64,000 nt of DNA from the NCBI GenBank assembly GCA_050944355.1, contig JBMNQX010000006.1, positions 65,991 to 129,990 of the forward strand, read 5' to 3'. The first letter of the stretch is position 1. The number at the start of each line of letters is the position of its first letter. This DNA comes from UBA4285 sp050944355. Its GTDB lineage: Bacteria > Bacillota > Clostridia > Lachnospirales > Lachnospiraceae. Both the position numbers and the translations under genes were made by a program. Of the stretch, positions 26,406-35,392 are shown piece after piece. The notes under the pieces are model-generated. The model was not told the DNA's origin, did not search any database, and was given only the letters and a program-made list of their open reading frames with translations.

Positions 26406-26446
26406 AGCGGACGCATTCCATGCTGTTCATGACAAATGCATCCGCT
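26406..26446 (-). terminator. Terminator carrying a signature octamer
   Basis: On the minus strand AGCGGATGCATT (26446-26435) pairs with AATGCGTCCGCT (26417-26406) followed by TTTTTT. GACAAATG (26431-26438) spans the stem-loop border. It closes the hydrolase gene at 26488. Confidence 0.8.
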
Positions 26447-26487
26447 CACCCCGCACAACATCCCGGAAAATTGCGCGCTGTCCGCTT

Positions 26488-27249
26488 TTATGAGAAAAAT
26501 TCCACGACCGTGTGAATCGCCGTGTCCATCAGTTTCGGATTGCGAAACGGGTGATCCGCTCCTTCGACCGGTATAAATTCAATCACGTTGTTCTCGCAGA
26601 ACTGAATCGAGTCCCCGATCGGCACCATCTCGTCCGCCGTTCCGTGCAGAACCAGCATACTGTCCGCCCACTCAAAGTACTCGTATTTCCGCACATCGCC
26701 GGCCGCCAGCTCCTCAAACAGCGACTTGTCCGCCTTCATCTTCCTCTCGTAGCCGATCTCGATTTCTTTTCCCTTTTCGAGTTTCTCGCGGTCTGTGTCT
26801 TTCACATATCTGAGCATCAGATCGTGCATCCGGATACCCGGTGCCCGCAGCGCCGTCTTTGCAAACGGACTCCCGTTTTGGGCGATGTACAGAAGCGTCA
26901 GATATCCTCCGAAGCTGACCGAATAGTTGAAAATCTTCACGGCGCCCAGTTCGCGGGATGCGTACCCGACCACCAGCTTCATGTATTCCAGGCAGTCGGA
27001 TATCTGCAGTTTTTTGCGCCCGTCTTTGCCGTGGCAGGGCCAGTCAAACGCCAGAACGGCGTCGCCGCTGTGCTTGGCCAGCTCCTTTTCGGCAAACCGC
27101 GTGATGTTGGCCACGTCCTTGCTGCTGCCAAATCCGTGCGTGCAGATCACGACCCGCTCAAACGTCCGCTTCGGCTCCGCCGTCATGATGCGGCAGCGCA
27201 CAGAGCATCCCTCTTCATTTATCTCAAAATGTTTTTCCCTGATAGCCAT
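26488..27249 (-). CDS. Alpha/beta hydrolase
   Basis: A 253-residue serine hydrolase. The nucleophile elbow reads YSVSFGGY, so the first Gly of Gly-x-Ser-x-Gly is Ser. The acid lies in LHGTADEMVPI and the His in EGADHPF. ICTHGFGSS forms the oxyanion region. It resembles small lipases and esterases; substrate unknown. It is monocistronic with its own terminator. Confidence 0.8.
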   Translation of the reverse strand: MAIREKHFEINEEGCSVRCRIMTAEPKRTFERVVICTHGFGSSKDVANITRFAEKELAKHSGDAVLAFDWPCHGKDGRKKLQISDCLEYMKLVVGYASRELGAVKIFNYSVSFGGYLTLLYIAQNGSPFAKTALRAPGIRMHDLMLRYVKDTDREKLEKGKEIEIGYERKMKADKSLFEELAAGDVRKYEYFEWADSMLVLHGTADEMVPIGDSIQFCENNVIEFIPVEGADHPFRNPKLMDTAIHTVVEFFS

Positions 27250-27480
27250 GAAAATCCCTGTCTCCTTTTTGCCCGCCGCCTGACGGACTCCAATCAGTGT
27301 AACACTTGCTCACCTGCCTGTCAGGCTAACTGGCCACGATTTTTACACAATCCCGATGACGTTCGGAAATCCGTATCGGCTCTGTTCTATTGCAAACGGC
27401 ACTTTACTGTTGTACACTGTTAAATATATACCGTTGCAATAACGCAAAAAAAGGCAGTTCCAGGAAGCGGAAGAGCTCTC
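27250..27480. other. Divergent intergenic region
   Basis: It separates the hydrolase and metallopeptidase genes and contains AT-rich promoter-like stretches near 27390-27430. No small gene was recognised. Confidence 0.4.
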
Positions 27481-27864
27481 ATGACGTATGAAAGATTCTC
27501 AGAAATAACGCAGGAAGAACTGAAGCTTCTGCCCGCATACGTTCTGGAAGACCTGAACGGCGGAGTCGTCGTTGACGAGAAGACGTATCTGCACCCGGGC
27601 CGCGTCGAGGATGATCTGTACATTCTGGGCACGTATTCGACCAGCTCTGTCATGGGCCGGCAGATCGTCCTGTATTACGGCTCGTTCATGGCCGTGATGG
27701 GTGGAGCCGATGAGGACGCCTTCCGGGCAGAAATCCGGCACACCCTGCGCCACGAATTCCTCCATCACATGGAGAGCCGCGCCGGCATGAACGGAAAAGG
27801 CAGTCTTGCCGAGCAGGACGCCATCAAAATGCAGCGGTACTATATGCGCCACAAAAAGAAATGA
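27481..27864 (+). CDS. Small zinc metallopeptidase-like protein
   Basis: A 127-residue protein of the minimal metallopeptidase family (zincin-like). RHEFLHHMESRAG holds the HExxH zinc motif with a further His. The family has no established physiological substrate. It is monocistronic. Confidence 0.75.
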   Translation: MTYERFSEITQEELKLLPAYVLEDLNGGVVVDEKTYLHPGRVEDDLYILGTYSTSSVMGRQIVLYYGSFMAVMGGADEDAFRAEIRHTLRHEFLHHMESRAGMNGKGSLAEQDAIKMQRYYMRHKKK

Positions 27865-28141
27865 TCTGCCGTGACAGAACCGTTCGGAAAGGGTTCCGAC
27901 TCGGATCTGTTATTTTTACACTTTCCATCAAATGCACAGTTTTGCCTTATGGCATCAAAAGTGTAAATCCTATAATTATTAACAATCCTTTTCAGAAATT
28001 TTAGGCTTCTTTCATTGAATTCGGACAGTCTGAATGCTAATTTACAGATAGCCGCATTTTATGATGTCAGTCAGTCCGTGAATTTATCATTTGTCATCAG
28101 AATTATTTTGACACATGTTCTGTCAGAAATGGGGAATATTT
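27865..28141 (+). promoter_or_regulatory. Long leader of the citrate synthase gene
   Basis: TTTACACTTT (27915-27924) and AAAGTGTAAA (27958-27967) form a perfect 10-base inverted repeat around a 33-base loop, followed by a TATAAT-type box near 27971. A TTGACA box occurs near 28109. CATTTGTC lies at 28088-28095. GGGGAA precedes the start codon. The inverted repeat may be an operator or RNA structure. Confidence 0.45.
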
Positions 28142-29512
28142 ATGAAAACGAGAGACAGCATCGATACGGCTTCCTACGCGAAGCTTTGCAGAAAAAATGA
28201 CCAGGTTGACCCGCAGCTTTACGACACCTATCAGGTCAAGCGGGGCCTGCGGGATCTGAACGGCAAAGGCGTCGTGGCAGGTCTCACGAATATATCAAGC
28301 ATCGTTTCCTTTGACAAGGACGGCAATCCCTGCGACGGTCAGCTGTGGTACCGCGGATATGAGATCCATGATCTGATCAACAAGTACATGAAAAGCCGCT
28401 ACGGCTATGAAAATCTCACCTATCTGCTTCTGTTCGGCGAACTTCCCGATGAAAAAGAGGCAAAAAAATTTACGGATCTGCTCGCCGAGATGCGCGAGCT
28501 GCCCACGAATTTCACCCGGGACGTCATCATGAAAGCGCCGACCAAAGACGTCATGAACTCGATGACGCGTTCGATTCTCACGCTCGCTTCCTATGACAGC
28601 AACGCCTCCGACACCTCCGTGGAAAATGTCATCAGCCAGAGCATTCAGCTGATCTCGGTTTTCCCGATGCTTGCGATCTACGGCTATCACGCCTACAACC
28701 ACTACGAAAACCTGCAGTCCATGTACATTCACCGGCCGGATCCGAATCTCTCAACCGCTGAGAACACTCTCCGGATGCTGCGCCCGGACGCTTCGTTCAC
28801 GAAAACCGAGGCGCTCGCGCTCGACGTGGCGCTGATGCTGCACATGGAACACGGCGGCGGCAACAATTCCAGTTTCACAACCCGCGTCGTTACTTCTTCC
28901 GGCGCGGATACGTATGCGGTCATCGCGGCTGCGATGAGTTCCCTGAAAGGTCCGCGGCACGGCGGCGCCAACATCAAAGTTATGGAGATGATGGACAATA
29001 TCCGCGAAAACGTGCACGACTGGAACGATGATGAGGAAATCGAGGCCTATCTGCAGAAAATGCTTAACGGAGAGGTCTTTGACCACCACGGTCTGATCTA
29101 CGGCATGGGACACGCCGTGTATTCAAAGTCAGACCCGAGAGAGAGAATTTTCAAATCATTTGTACAGATGCTTTCCAAAGAAAAGCACCGCGAAGAGGAC
29201 ATGGCTCTCTACAACAAGATCGAAGAGATTGCGCCGAAAGTCATTGCCGGCCATCGAAAGATCTACAAAGGCGTCGCCCCGAATGTCGACTTCTACAGCG
29301 GTTTCGCGTACGACATGATGGGCATGCCGAGAGAGCTTTACACACCTGTGTTCGCCATCGCGAGAGTCGCCGGCTGGAGCGCTCACCGGATTGAAGAGCT
29401 CGTGTCGGGCTCGAAGATTATCCGCCCCGCCTACAAGAGCATCATGGAGATCAAAAAACCGCTCGGCGGCGAGGCCGCTTCAAAAAGCGTCTCCATCGAC
29501 TGGCAGAGCTGA
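28142..29512 (+). CDS. gltA: Citrate synthase
   Basis: A 456-residue enzyme condensing oxaloacetate and acetyl-CoA. Catalytic blocks are HGGGNNSSFTTRVV, GPRHGGANIK, GLIYGMGHAVYSKSDPR and APNVDFYSG (catalytic Asp). The ATG at 28142 follows GGGGAA; an in-frame ATG at 28115 is weaker. No aconitase or isocitrate dehydrogenase is nearby; it may feed glutamate synthesis in an incomplete citric acid cycle. Confidence 0.93.
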   Translation: MKTRDSIDTASYAKLCRKNDQVDPQLYDTYQVKRGLRDLNGKGVVAGLTNISSIVSFDKDGNPCDGQLWYRGYEIHDLINKYMKSRYGYENLTYLLLFGELPDEKEAKKFTDLLAEMRELPTNFTRDVIMKAPTKDVMNSMTRSILTLASYDSNASDTSVENVISQSIQLISVFPMLAIYGYHAYNHYENLQSMYIHRPDPNLSTAENTLRMLRPDASFTKTEALALDVALMLHMEHGGGNNSSFTTRVVTSSGADTYAVIAAAMSSLKGPRHGGANIKVMEMMDNIRENVHDWNDDEEIEAYLQKMLNGEVFDHHGLIYGMGHAVYSKSDPRERIFKSFVQMLSKEKHREEDMALYNKIEEIAPKVIAGHRKIYKGVAPNVDFYSGFAYDMMGMPRELYTPVFAIARVAGWSAHRIEELVSGSKIIRPAYKSIMEIKKPLGGEAASKSVSIDWQS

Positions 29513-29596
29513 AAAGCTGCGGGCATCAAAAACCACTCAAAACTTGCTTGCCCGATGCCTTTAGCCGGCCATAAGCCTCGACGGCGTCTGGATTCA

Positions 29597-30481
29597 TCAA
29601 ACAAGCGCCGCTTCCACTTCCTGTCTCTCAGGGATGGATGCGGCCGCGCCCGGCCGGGTCACTGAAATGGCCGCCGCCATGGCGGCCGCTCTCATGGCCG
29701 CCCGGACCGGCTTTCCTTCCGCGAGCATCGCCGTCAGATATCCCGTGAATGTGTCGCCGGCTCCGGTCGTGTCCACGGCCCTGACAGAAAAGGCTTCCTG
29801 CTTTACGCGCTCGCCGCCGTACTGCCAGACACTGCCCTCCCGGCCGAGTGTCAGAACCGCGGCCGCTTTCGGAAACCGCGTCCCCAATTCATCCAGAATT
29901 TCTTCCGGGCTCTTTCCGCCCGTCAGCTGCCGGCCCTCCGTCTCATTCAGCACAAACAGAGAGACAAGATTCATGTCGCAGCGCTCCAGCTGCTCACTTA
30001 AGGGTGACGGATTCAATACGATCCTCATCCCCTTTTTTCCTGCATTTTCCATGATATACGGCAGACAGCAGATCTCATTCTGCAGAATCAGAATGTCACC
30101 GGAACCGAACTGCGCCAGCACCTCGTCGGCGTAAGACTCCGTTATCCGCTGATTGGCGCCGCCGTAAAGCAGTATACTGTTCTGCCCCGTCCGGTCGACC
30201 TGAATGACCGTGTGCCCGGTGCTTTCCGGAATGACCCGGATCCATTCCGTGTGCACACCGCCTCTTTCGAGCAGTTCCTTTAAGAAAAGTCCATCCCCGC
30301 CGATCAGCCCGGCGTGCCACACGCTGCCGCCCGCTTTGGAAAGGGCAAGAGACTGATTGAGTCCCTTGCCCCCGCAGTGAATATCTCTCTTTAAGCTGGC
30401 CAGCGTCTCGCCAGGCCTCACCATGTGATCGACCTGGTAGACATAATCAATGTTCAAAGAACCAAAGTTCAGAATTTTCAA
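29597..30481 (-). CDS. Ribokinase-like PfkB sugar kinase
   Basis: A 294-residue kinase starting at TTG, with GAGGT upstream. GGKGLNQSLAL is the N-terminal PfkB motif and DTTGAGDTFTGY is the ATP/anion-hole motif with the catalytic Asp. It probably phosphorylates ribose, which the nucleoside hydrolase could provide, but no ribose transporter is adjacent. Confidence 0.85.
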   Translation of the reverse strand: MKILNFGSLNIDYVYQVDHMVRPGETLASLKRDIHCGGKGLNQSLALSKAGGSVWHAGLIGGDGLFLKELLERGGVHTEWIRVIPESTGHTVIQVDRTGQNSILLYGGANQRITESYADEVLAQFGSGDILILQNEICCLPYIMENAGKKGMRIVLNPSPLSEQLERCDMNLVSLFVLNETEGRQLTGGKSPEEILDELGTRFPKAAAVLTLGREGSVWQYGGERVKQEAFSVRAVDTTGAGDTFTGYLTAMLAEGKPVRAAMRAAAMAAAISVTRPGAAASIPERQEVEAALV

Positions 30482-30517
30482 ACCTTCTTTACCTCAATTC
30501 ATGGCAAATGTCTGCAC

Positions 30518-31267
30518 TCAGATCACGCAGTGAGGTTCTTTTGCGATTTCCTTCATCAGTTCCTTAAGAGGCTCTGTGTTTCCGCCCTGAACGCCGATCA
30601 GGACACTGCCCTCGCCGCCGTTCACGGCGCCGCCGGCAAGAATCATCGCCTTGCCGCCGGTCAGCTGCCGGATGGCATCCAACTCCGTGTAGACTTCGCC
30701 GAACGCCGGGAACATGCGCAGTCCCGTGCTCTCCGGGTCATTGCAGGCAGCAGCGAGTTCGTCGATCGGACCGTCGACGCGCTTTTCCACGCCGACCGGC
30801 AGGATCAGGCGGACCCGTTTTGTGATAACCGAGCGGGACGTCTTGATGATCGTGCCGCCGTCCTCTGTGTTTCCAATGAGAATCGCGGCCTTCCCTGCTT
30901 TCAGATCCACCGCGTTGGCGCCCTTCAGGATAATATCCCCGGCCTCAAGTCCATAGCACACCGCATCGAGGTCTGAGCGGAATTCCGGTCTGCCTTTTGT
31001 AATGACAAGATCGCCGGCAAATTCCGCTTTCTCCATTGCCGCTCCGGGCGCAGGCAGCGCACCCCTGTGAAATGCCGGTCCCACAGCCCGCAGGCTGCTG
31101 CCTAGCATCGCGAGGAGCTCATTTGCGATATACAGGTTCGTCGTGCCGGCGATCACCACGATCTTCCGGTTTTTCAGCGCTTCCTGCATGTCCGCGCGCT
31201 GTACAATTTCCTTTGCGATCAGCCTTTTGCCGGCCGCCGGCGTAATCAGAAACTGTTCCGTTCTCAT
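30518..31267 (-). CDS. Conserved-looking protein of unknown function
   Basis: A 249-residue soluble protein; I do not recognise a named family. It starts MRTEQFLITPAAGKRLIAKE with GGAGG upstream. Notable blocks are KIVVIAGTTNLYIANELL, GDIILKGANAVDLKAGKAAI, RLILPVGVEKRVDGPIDELA and a Gly-rich AMILAGGAVNGGEGSVLIGV, which suggest a nucleotide- or metabolite-binding alpha/beta fold. It lies between the sugar kinase and the lipoprotein in the same direction. A variant motif ATGGCAAATG lies just downstream. Confidence 0.6.
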   Translation of the reverse strand: MRTEQFLITPAAGKRLIAKEIVQRADMQEALKNRKIVVIAGTTNLYIANELLAMLGSSLRAVGPAFHRGALPAPGAAMEKAEFAGDLVITKGRPEFRSDLDAVCYGLEAGDIILKGANAVDLKAGKAAILIGNTEDGGTIIKTSRSVITKRVRLILPVGVEKRVDGPIDELAAACNDPESTGLRMFPAFGEVYTELDAIRQLTGGKAMILAGGAVNGGEGSVLIGVQGGNTEPLKELMKEIAKEPHCVI

Positions 31268-31286
31268 TGTTCTTCTGCCTCCAATC

Positions 31287-32357
31287 TCACTCGAGCCGCT
31301 CAATCGTGTAGATGTTTTTAATGTACTGGAACTCCGTGAGATTTTCAATGTGTTCGGCCGCTTCCTCTTCCGAGGCGTAATTCGGTCCGTATGTAAAGTC
31401 CGTGGTCACGTAGTAGTTGTTGTAATCATTTACCGGGTCGACTATGGCAGGAATGATCGGAGTTCCGTCCTCTTCCGTTCTCGCCTGTACATTTTCGATG
31501 TCCACGACTCTCTCGCCGTTTTCATTGTCGTACGAATACACCCTCAGGAGATATCCCTGATCGACCTGGCCAATATTGACGTTGTCTGTCGTTCCCGCCA
31601 GAAAATACAGCGGTCCGACCGTAAGATTGTCATACCGTCTGTCCGGATAATACTCGTGATACTGCTGGTCGATTCCATCTTTGAAACGCTCGCTCAGATA
31701 CTCTGAGGTCGCCTCTTTCAGTTCATCGGGAACATCCTCCGCCTTTGTGATCGGCATCGGAAGCCCCGTGACCGTCACTTCCCGTCTCGCATCCGCCGTC
31801 TCAAAGGTGTATCCCGCCGCGGCCGCCGCTTCCGTGTCGGCCACCGCGTGAATCGTAACCTGATCTCCGTTTTCAAGGAAATCCCCGCCGGAATGCTGTG
31901 TCTCAACTACCGATTCATCGTTGTTCGTACCCTCGGCAGCGTATGTCACGTACTCAGCCCACGGTTCCTCGTTCTCATATCCGTCTACATGGCCGAATCC
32001 CGAGAGAGGCCCGTAGAATATGACCTTCACGCTGTCAAACAGATCGTCTTCCGTGATGACACCTGTGTCTGTTTCGCCTGACCCCACGGACGTCTCAGCC
32101 GCTGACGTCGAAGCCGCTTCTGTCGTCCGGCCGGTCGTCGTCTGAGTCTTTGTTTCCGCAGCCTTGGTGGTCGTCTGTGCCTTCGTGGTCGTCTGCTGCA
32201 CCGTTGTTGAAGACGCATTTGTCGTCTGCGAAGTCCCGTTGGTTTCTGAATCTGTTCCCCCGCAGCCGGTAGCCACCAGAAGCGTGCCGAGCAGTGCGGC
32301 TGTCACGATCGCTCTGCCGCGGCGTCCTGACTTCAAATGTTTACGTATATCGGTCAT
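31287..32357 (-). CDS. Lipoprotein with Thr-rich linker, unknown function
   Basis: A 356-residue protein. A twin-Arg-like RRGRAI precedes the hydrophobic core and lipobox VATGC, then ~70 residues rich in Thr, Gln and Ala, then a folded domain containing DGIDQQYHEYYPDRRYDNL, which is shared almost unchanged with the broken copy next door. AAGGGGG precedes the ATG at 32357. It is probably anchored outside the membrane. A GACAAATG octamer encodes Thr-Asn at 32216. Confidence 0.7.
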   Translation of the reverse strand: MTDIRKHLKSGRRGRAIVTAALLGTLLVATGCGGTDSETNGTSQTTNASSTTVQQTTTKAQTTTKAAETKTQTTTGRTTEAASTSAAETSVGSGETDTGVITEDDLFDSVKVIFYGPLSGFGHVDGYENEEPWAEYVTYAAEGTNNDESVVETQHSGGDFLENGDQVTIHAVADTEAAAAAGYTFETADARREVTVTGLPMPITKAEDVPDELKEATSEYLSERFKDGIDQQYHEYYPDRRYDNLTVGPLYFLAGTTDNVNIGQVDQGYLLRVYSYDNENGERVVDIENVQARTEEDGTPIIPAIVDPVNDYNNYYVTTDFTYGPNYASEEEAAEHIENLTEFQYIKNIYTIERLE

Positions 32358-32514
32358 ATTGCCCCCTTTCATGCAAAGATTCACGTCACGCACCCTTCTG
32401 ATGCCAGTGTACCACGACGCGGCAAAACACTCAATGAATCATCAGAAATGAAGACTTTCTTCGCAGCCCTGAGCAGTATTGTGAACAACGAAGCCTGTCT
32501 GTTTCCTTGTCCGA

Positions 32515-32981
32515 AATCCGCCCGACATTTACACCGTCGGTCGTTCATGAAAGAAAATACAGCGGTCCGACCGAAAGATTGTCAAACCGTCTGTCCGGAT
32601 AATATTCGTGATACTGCTGGTCAATTCCATCTTTAAAACGAACCGCAAGATATTCTGCTGTGGCGTCCTTCAACTCCTGGGAGACATCCTCCGCTCTCGT
32701 GATCGGCATCAGAAGTCCCTGCACTTTAAAATCTCTTTCGGCGTGGGCCGCTTCAAAGGAATAGCCCGCCGCTTTCGCTGCCTGTGCAGTCGTCGCAGCC
32801 TGTTTTTCCGTCATCTTTGTCTGCGTTGTCGTCTGTTTCGCTGTTGTCTGTGCAGCCTTAGTTGACGCAGCAGAAGACGACGCCGTTCCCGAACCTGTCC
32901 CCGCACATCCGGTCACGGCAAGAAGAGCCCCATCACCATAGCTGTCACAATGAGCCCGCTATCGCATTTTTTTCTGGCCAT
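32515..32981 (-). pseudogene. Degenerate paralogue of the adjacent lipoprotein
   Basis: From the ATG at 32981 (AAAAGGGGG upstream, like its paralogue) the frame reads MARKKCDSGLIVTAMVMGLF then stops. A one-base shift restores LLAVTGCAGTGSG, a lipobox. The frame then gives AAGYSFEAAHAERDFKVQGL and the shared DGIDQQYHEYYPDRR block, but a TGA at 32545-32547 stands where the paralogue has Gly. Similarity continues past that stop (TTDGVNVG against TTDNVNIG). A frameshift, a nonsense change and a lost middle segment indicate a decayed tandem duplicate. Confidence 0.8.
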
Positions 32982-32993
32982 AATACCCCCTTT

Positions 32994-33545
32994 TCAGCTT
33001 ATGAACTTTTCGGTGAGTTTCATGACCGCCCTCAGCGTGTCAACGTCTTTAATCACGTCGCCGCATTCGAGCGAATGATTGCACCCGGGGTACGTATACA
33101 GCGGCACATGCTGCTCACCCGCAAGGGTTTTCACCTTGTTCAGGTCAGACCACGGATCGGCCTCCCCGATAAAGGCAATCGCATCGCCAAGGCGCGGCTC
33201 AAATGTCGCCTCGACAGGCGTATACAAAATCAGCCGCGAAGGGGCAGAAACTTTTTCCGCAAGCAGCGCGGCGATAACCGTTCCGATGCTTTTGCCGACG
33301 AAAAGGACATCCTCATACTCGCTGAAGTCGATGTCGGAGAGCTGTTCTTTCGCCTGTTTAAGGCCGATTTTGAGAGCCTTTTCAAGCATCCCGGCATCCC
33401 CTCTCACCTTTTTCGGCATGTCGTGATATTTGATGCAGACAGGCGTATAGCCGAGCTGCCCGGTCAGTTTCCGGCTGTAATACAGAAGCGGTCTGTCCGT
33501 GTTGTACCCGATCCCGGGAATAAATACAGCGAGTTTTTCTGCCAT
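32994..33545 (-). CDS. Small alpha/beta hydrolase
   Basis: A 183-residue hydrolase with IPGIGYNTDRPLLYY at the N terminus, the nucleophile elbow VGKSIGTV, an acid in FIGEADPW, and His in PGCNHSLE. GGGAGG supports the start at 33545. Substrate unknown. Confidence 0.75.
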   Translation of the reverse strand: MAEKLAVFIPGIGYNTDRPLLYYSRKLTGQLGYTPVCIKYHDMPKKVRGDAGMLEKALKIGLKQAKEQLSDIDFSEYEDVLFVGKSIGTVIAALLAEKVSAPSRLILYTPVEATFEPRLGDAIAFIGEADPWSDLNKVKTLAGEQHVPLYTYPGCNHSLECGDVIKDVDTLRAVMKLTEKFIS

Positions 33546-33603
33546 ATAACCACCTCCCAAACATCTTAAGAATACCACGCCTGGCCTGCCGGGCGGCAGT
33601 CCT

Positions 33604-34569
33604 TCAGGCCGCCTGTCTCTGTTTCTTTTTCCTGCCGGAAATGATGATCCCCAGGCTCACGAGCAGCAGAGCCGCAATCGTGCGCACGCTGAATGCTTCC
33701 TGACCTTCGCCCAGAAAAAGAGCCGAGAGCAGAACCCCGAGCACTGGATTCATGAATCCCAGAATCGTGATCCGGCTGACGTCGTTGTATTTCAGCAGAA
33801 CTCCCCACAGCGTGTATGCACCGGCGGAGATAAACGCCATGTACAGGAGCAGAAGCCACGCGCTTCCTCCGGTCGGATGAAGACGTCCGCCCAGCAGCGT
33901 GCCGGCGACGGCCATGACGATTCCGCCGAAGAAAAACTGCCAGCCGCTCAGCGTCACCGGGTTCTCCCACGCCGAGAATTTTTTGATGAAACATCCGGCG
34001 ACGGCGCTCGCCAGTGCAGCGATGATCATGCTCCCCTCGCCGGCAAAGCTGATGGCGCCGCCGCTGCTCTGCCCCGCCGTCACAATCATAAGGACGCCGA
34101 TAAATCCGAAAATGCTGCCAAGCACCTTTCCTGCGGTCAGCTTCTCAAACTTGAAGACAAACGCCGCAAAGAAAATCGAAAAGAATGTTCCGGCCGCATT
34201 GATGACAGAGCCGCGCACACCGGTCGTGTGGGCAAGTCCCGTGTAAAAGAAAATGTACTGCAGAATCGTCTGAAAGCACATCAGCACGAAGACATATTTC
34301 CAGCCGGATTTCTGCGGGACCAGAAATTTATGCTGCTGCAGGCTCCCGAATGCGATGACCATGACGCCGGCGATGCAGAAGCGTGTGCCGGCAAAGACAA
34401 TGCGCGAGAAGAGGTCATCCGCGCCAATTGAAAAGAGCTCATATCCGATCTTTATGGCCGGTGAGGCGGATCCCCAGAGGAAACAGCAGAAGAACGCTAC
34501 CAGAAACACAATCGCCGGATTGGTCCAGAACTTCTCTTTTTTGTCTGTTTTTGCAGTAACATTTGTCAT
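33604..34569 (-). CDS. DMT superfamily (EamA-type) transporter
   Basis: A 321-residue membrane protein with about ten helices and two EamA repeats: the first contains CFLWGSASPAIKIGYELF, the second AGAYTLWGVLLKYNDVSRIT. It is a likely metabolite or amino acid exporter. AGGAG precedes the ATG, and the start itself reads ATGACAAATG, an exact extended signature motif encoding Met-Thr-Asn. Confidence 0.85.
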   Translation of the reverse strand: MTNVTAKTDKKEKFWTNPAIVFLVAFFCCFLWGSASPAIKIGYELFSIGADDLFSRIVFAGTRFCIAGVMVIAFGSLQQHKFLVPQKSGWKYVFVLMCFQTILQYIFFYTGLAHTTGVRGSVINAAGTFFSIFFAAFVFKFEKLTAGKVLGSIFGFIGVLMIVTAGQSSGGAISFAGEGSMIIAALASAVAGCFIKKFSAWENPVTLSGWQFFFGGIVMAVAGTLLGGRLHPTGGSAWLLLLYMAFISAGAYTLWGVLLKYNDVSRITILGFMNPVLGVLLSALFLGEGQEAFSVRTIAALLLVSLGIIISGRKKKQRQAA

Positions 34570-34593
34570 GATAAATCTCCTGTTGAATGTATA

Positions 34594-35355
34594 TCAGTCC
34601 GGATTCTCCGGATTTTCTTTTTTGCCGCCGGGCGCGCGCACGCCGGTCCACTTGAATGTCTTTGTGTCGAGCAGGCAGTATTCCTGCGATCCGAACGGGG
34701 TTCCGTCTCTGTTCAGGGAAAACACGTCGCAGTTTAAGAGGTTCTTCTCCTGCGTGATTTCGCGCATCGGCGAATGGCCGACGACCTGCAGATACGTCTG
34801 CGGTTTGTACATGTGAATCGGAAACCGGCGGTAGAGTTTCTGCGGTCTGAGCCACAGCGGCGAGTCGTCGTTCCACATGTCTTCCGCCTCAAGGCCGTTG
34901 ATCAGCGAAAGCACTTTCGGCACGTTGTCGTACGCGGACGGAAACAGGGTGTGCACGAACATGCGGGAAATGCCGGCGTGTGAGAACAGAACGTGGTCGA
35001 TGCAGTGGACAAAAGCCACTCTGCCCTTCGGGATGGCGCCGTAGAGCTGCTGCAGGCCGGAAAGTGCCGCCGCCCGCGTCGTCTGATTTGTCGCCGTCCC
35101 GGACACCCACACTTCCCATAGATACGCCGCGTCGTGATTGCCATAACACCACAGTGTCTCCGGGTGGCGTTCGGCGAAGCGGCGGGCCGCCGCCAGAGTG
35201 CGGATGTACGCCCCGGCGTTTTCCTGACAGTTCCAGTCGTCGACAAGATCGCCGAGACAGACCGCAAGATCCGCTTTTGTCTCGCGCAGAAGATATTCGG
35301 CGTCGTCAAACATCCGCGGTTTCAGATGCACATCCGGAATGATCAGAACTTTCAT
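34594..35355 (-). CDS. Calcineurin-like metallophosphoesterase
   Basis: A 253-residue enzyme with the binuclear metal motifs PDVHLKP, GDLVDDW, YGNHDA and, further on, SHAG and GHSPM. It should hydrolyse a phosphoester; the substrate is unknown. AGGAGA supports the start at 35355. Confidence 0.85.
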   Translation of the reverse strand: MKVLIIPDVHLKPRMFDDAEYLLRETKADLAVCLGDLVDDWNCQENAGAYIRTLAAARRFAERHPETLWCYGNHDAAYLWEVWVSGTATNQTTRAAALSGLQQLYGAIPKGRVAFVHCIDHVLFSHAGISRMFVHTLFPSAYDNVPKVLSLINGLEAEDMWNDDSPLWLRPQKLYRRFPIHMYKPQTYLQVVGHSPMREITQEKNLLNCDVFSLNRDGTPFGSQEYCLLDTKTFKWTGVRAPGGKKENPENPD

Positions 35356-35392
35356 GCCTTCTCTCCTTGAATAACTCAATGCCTCATGACAT

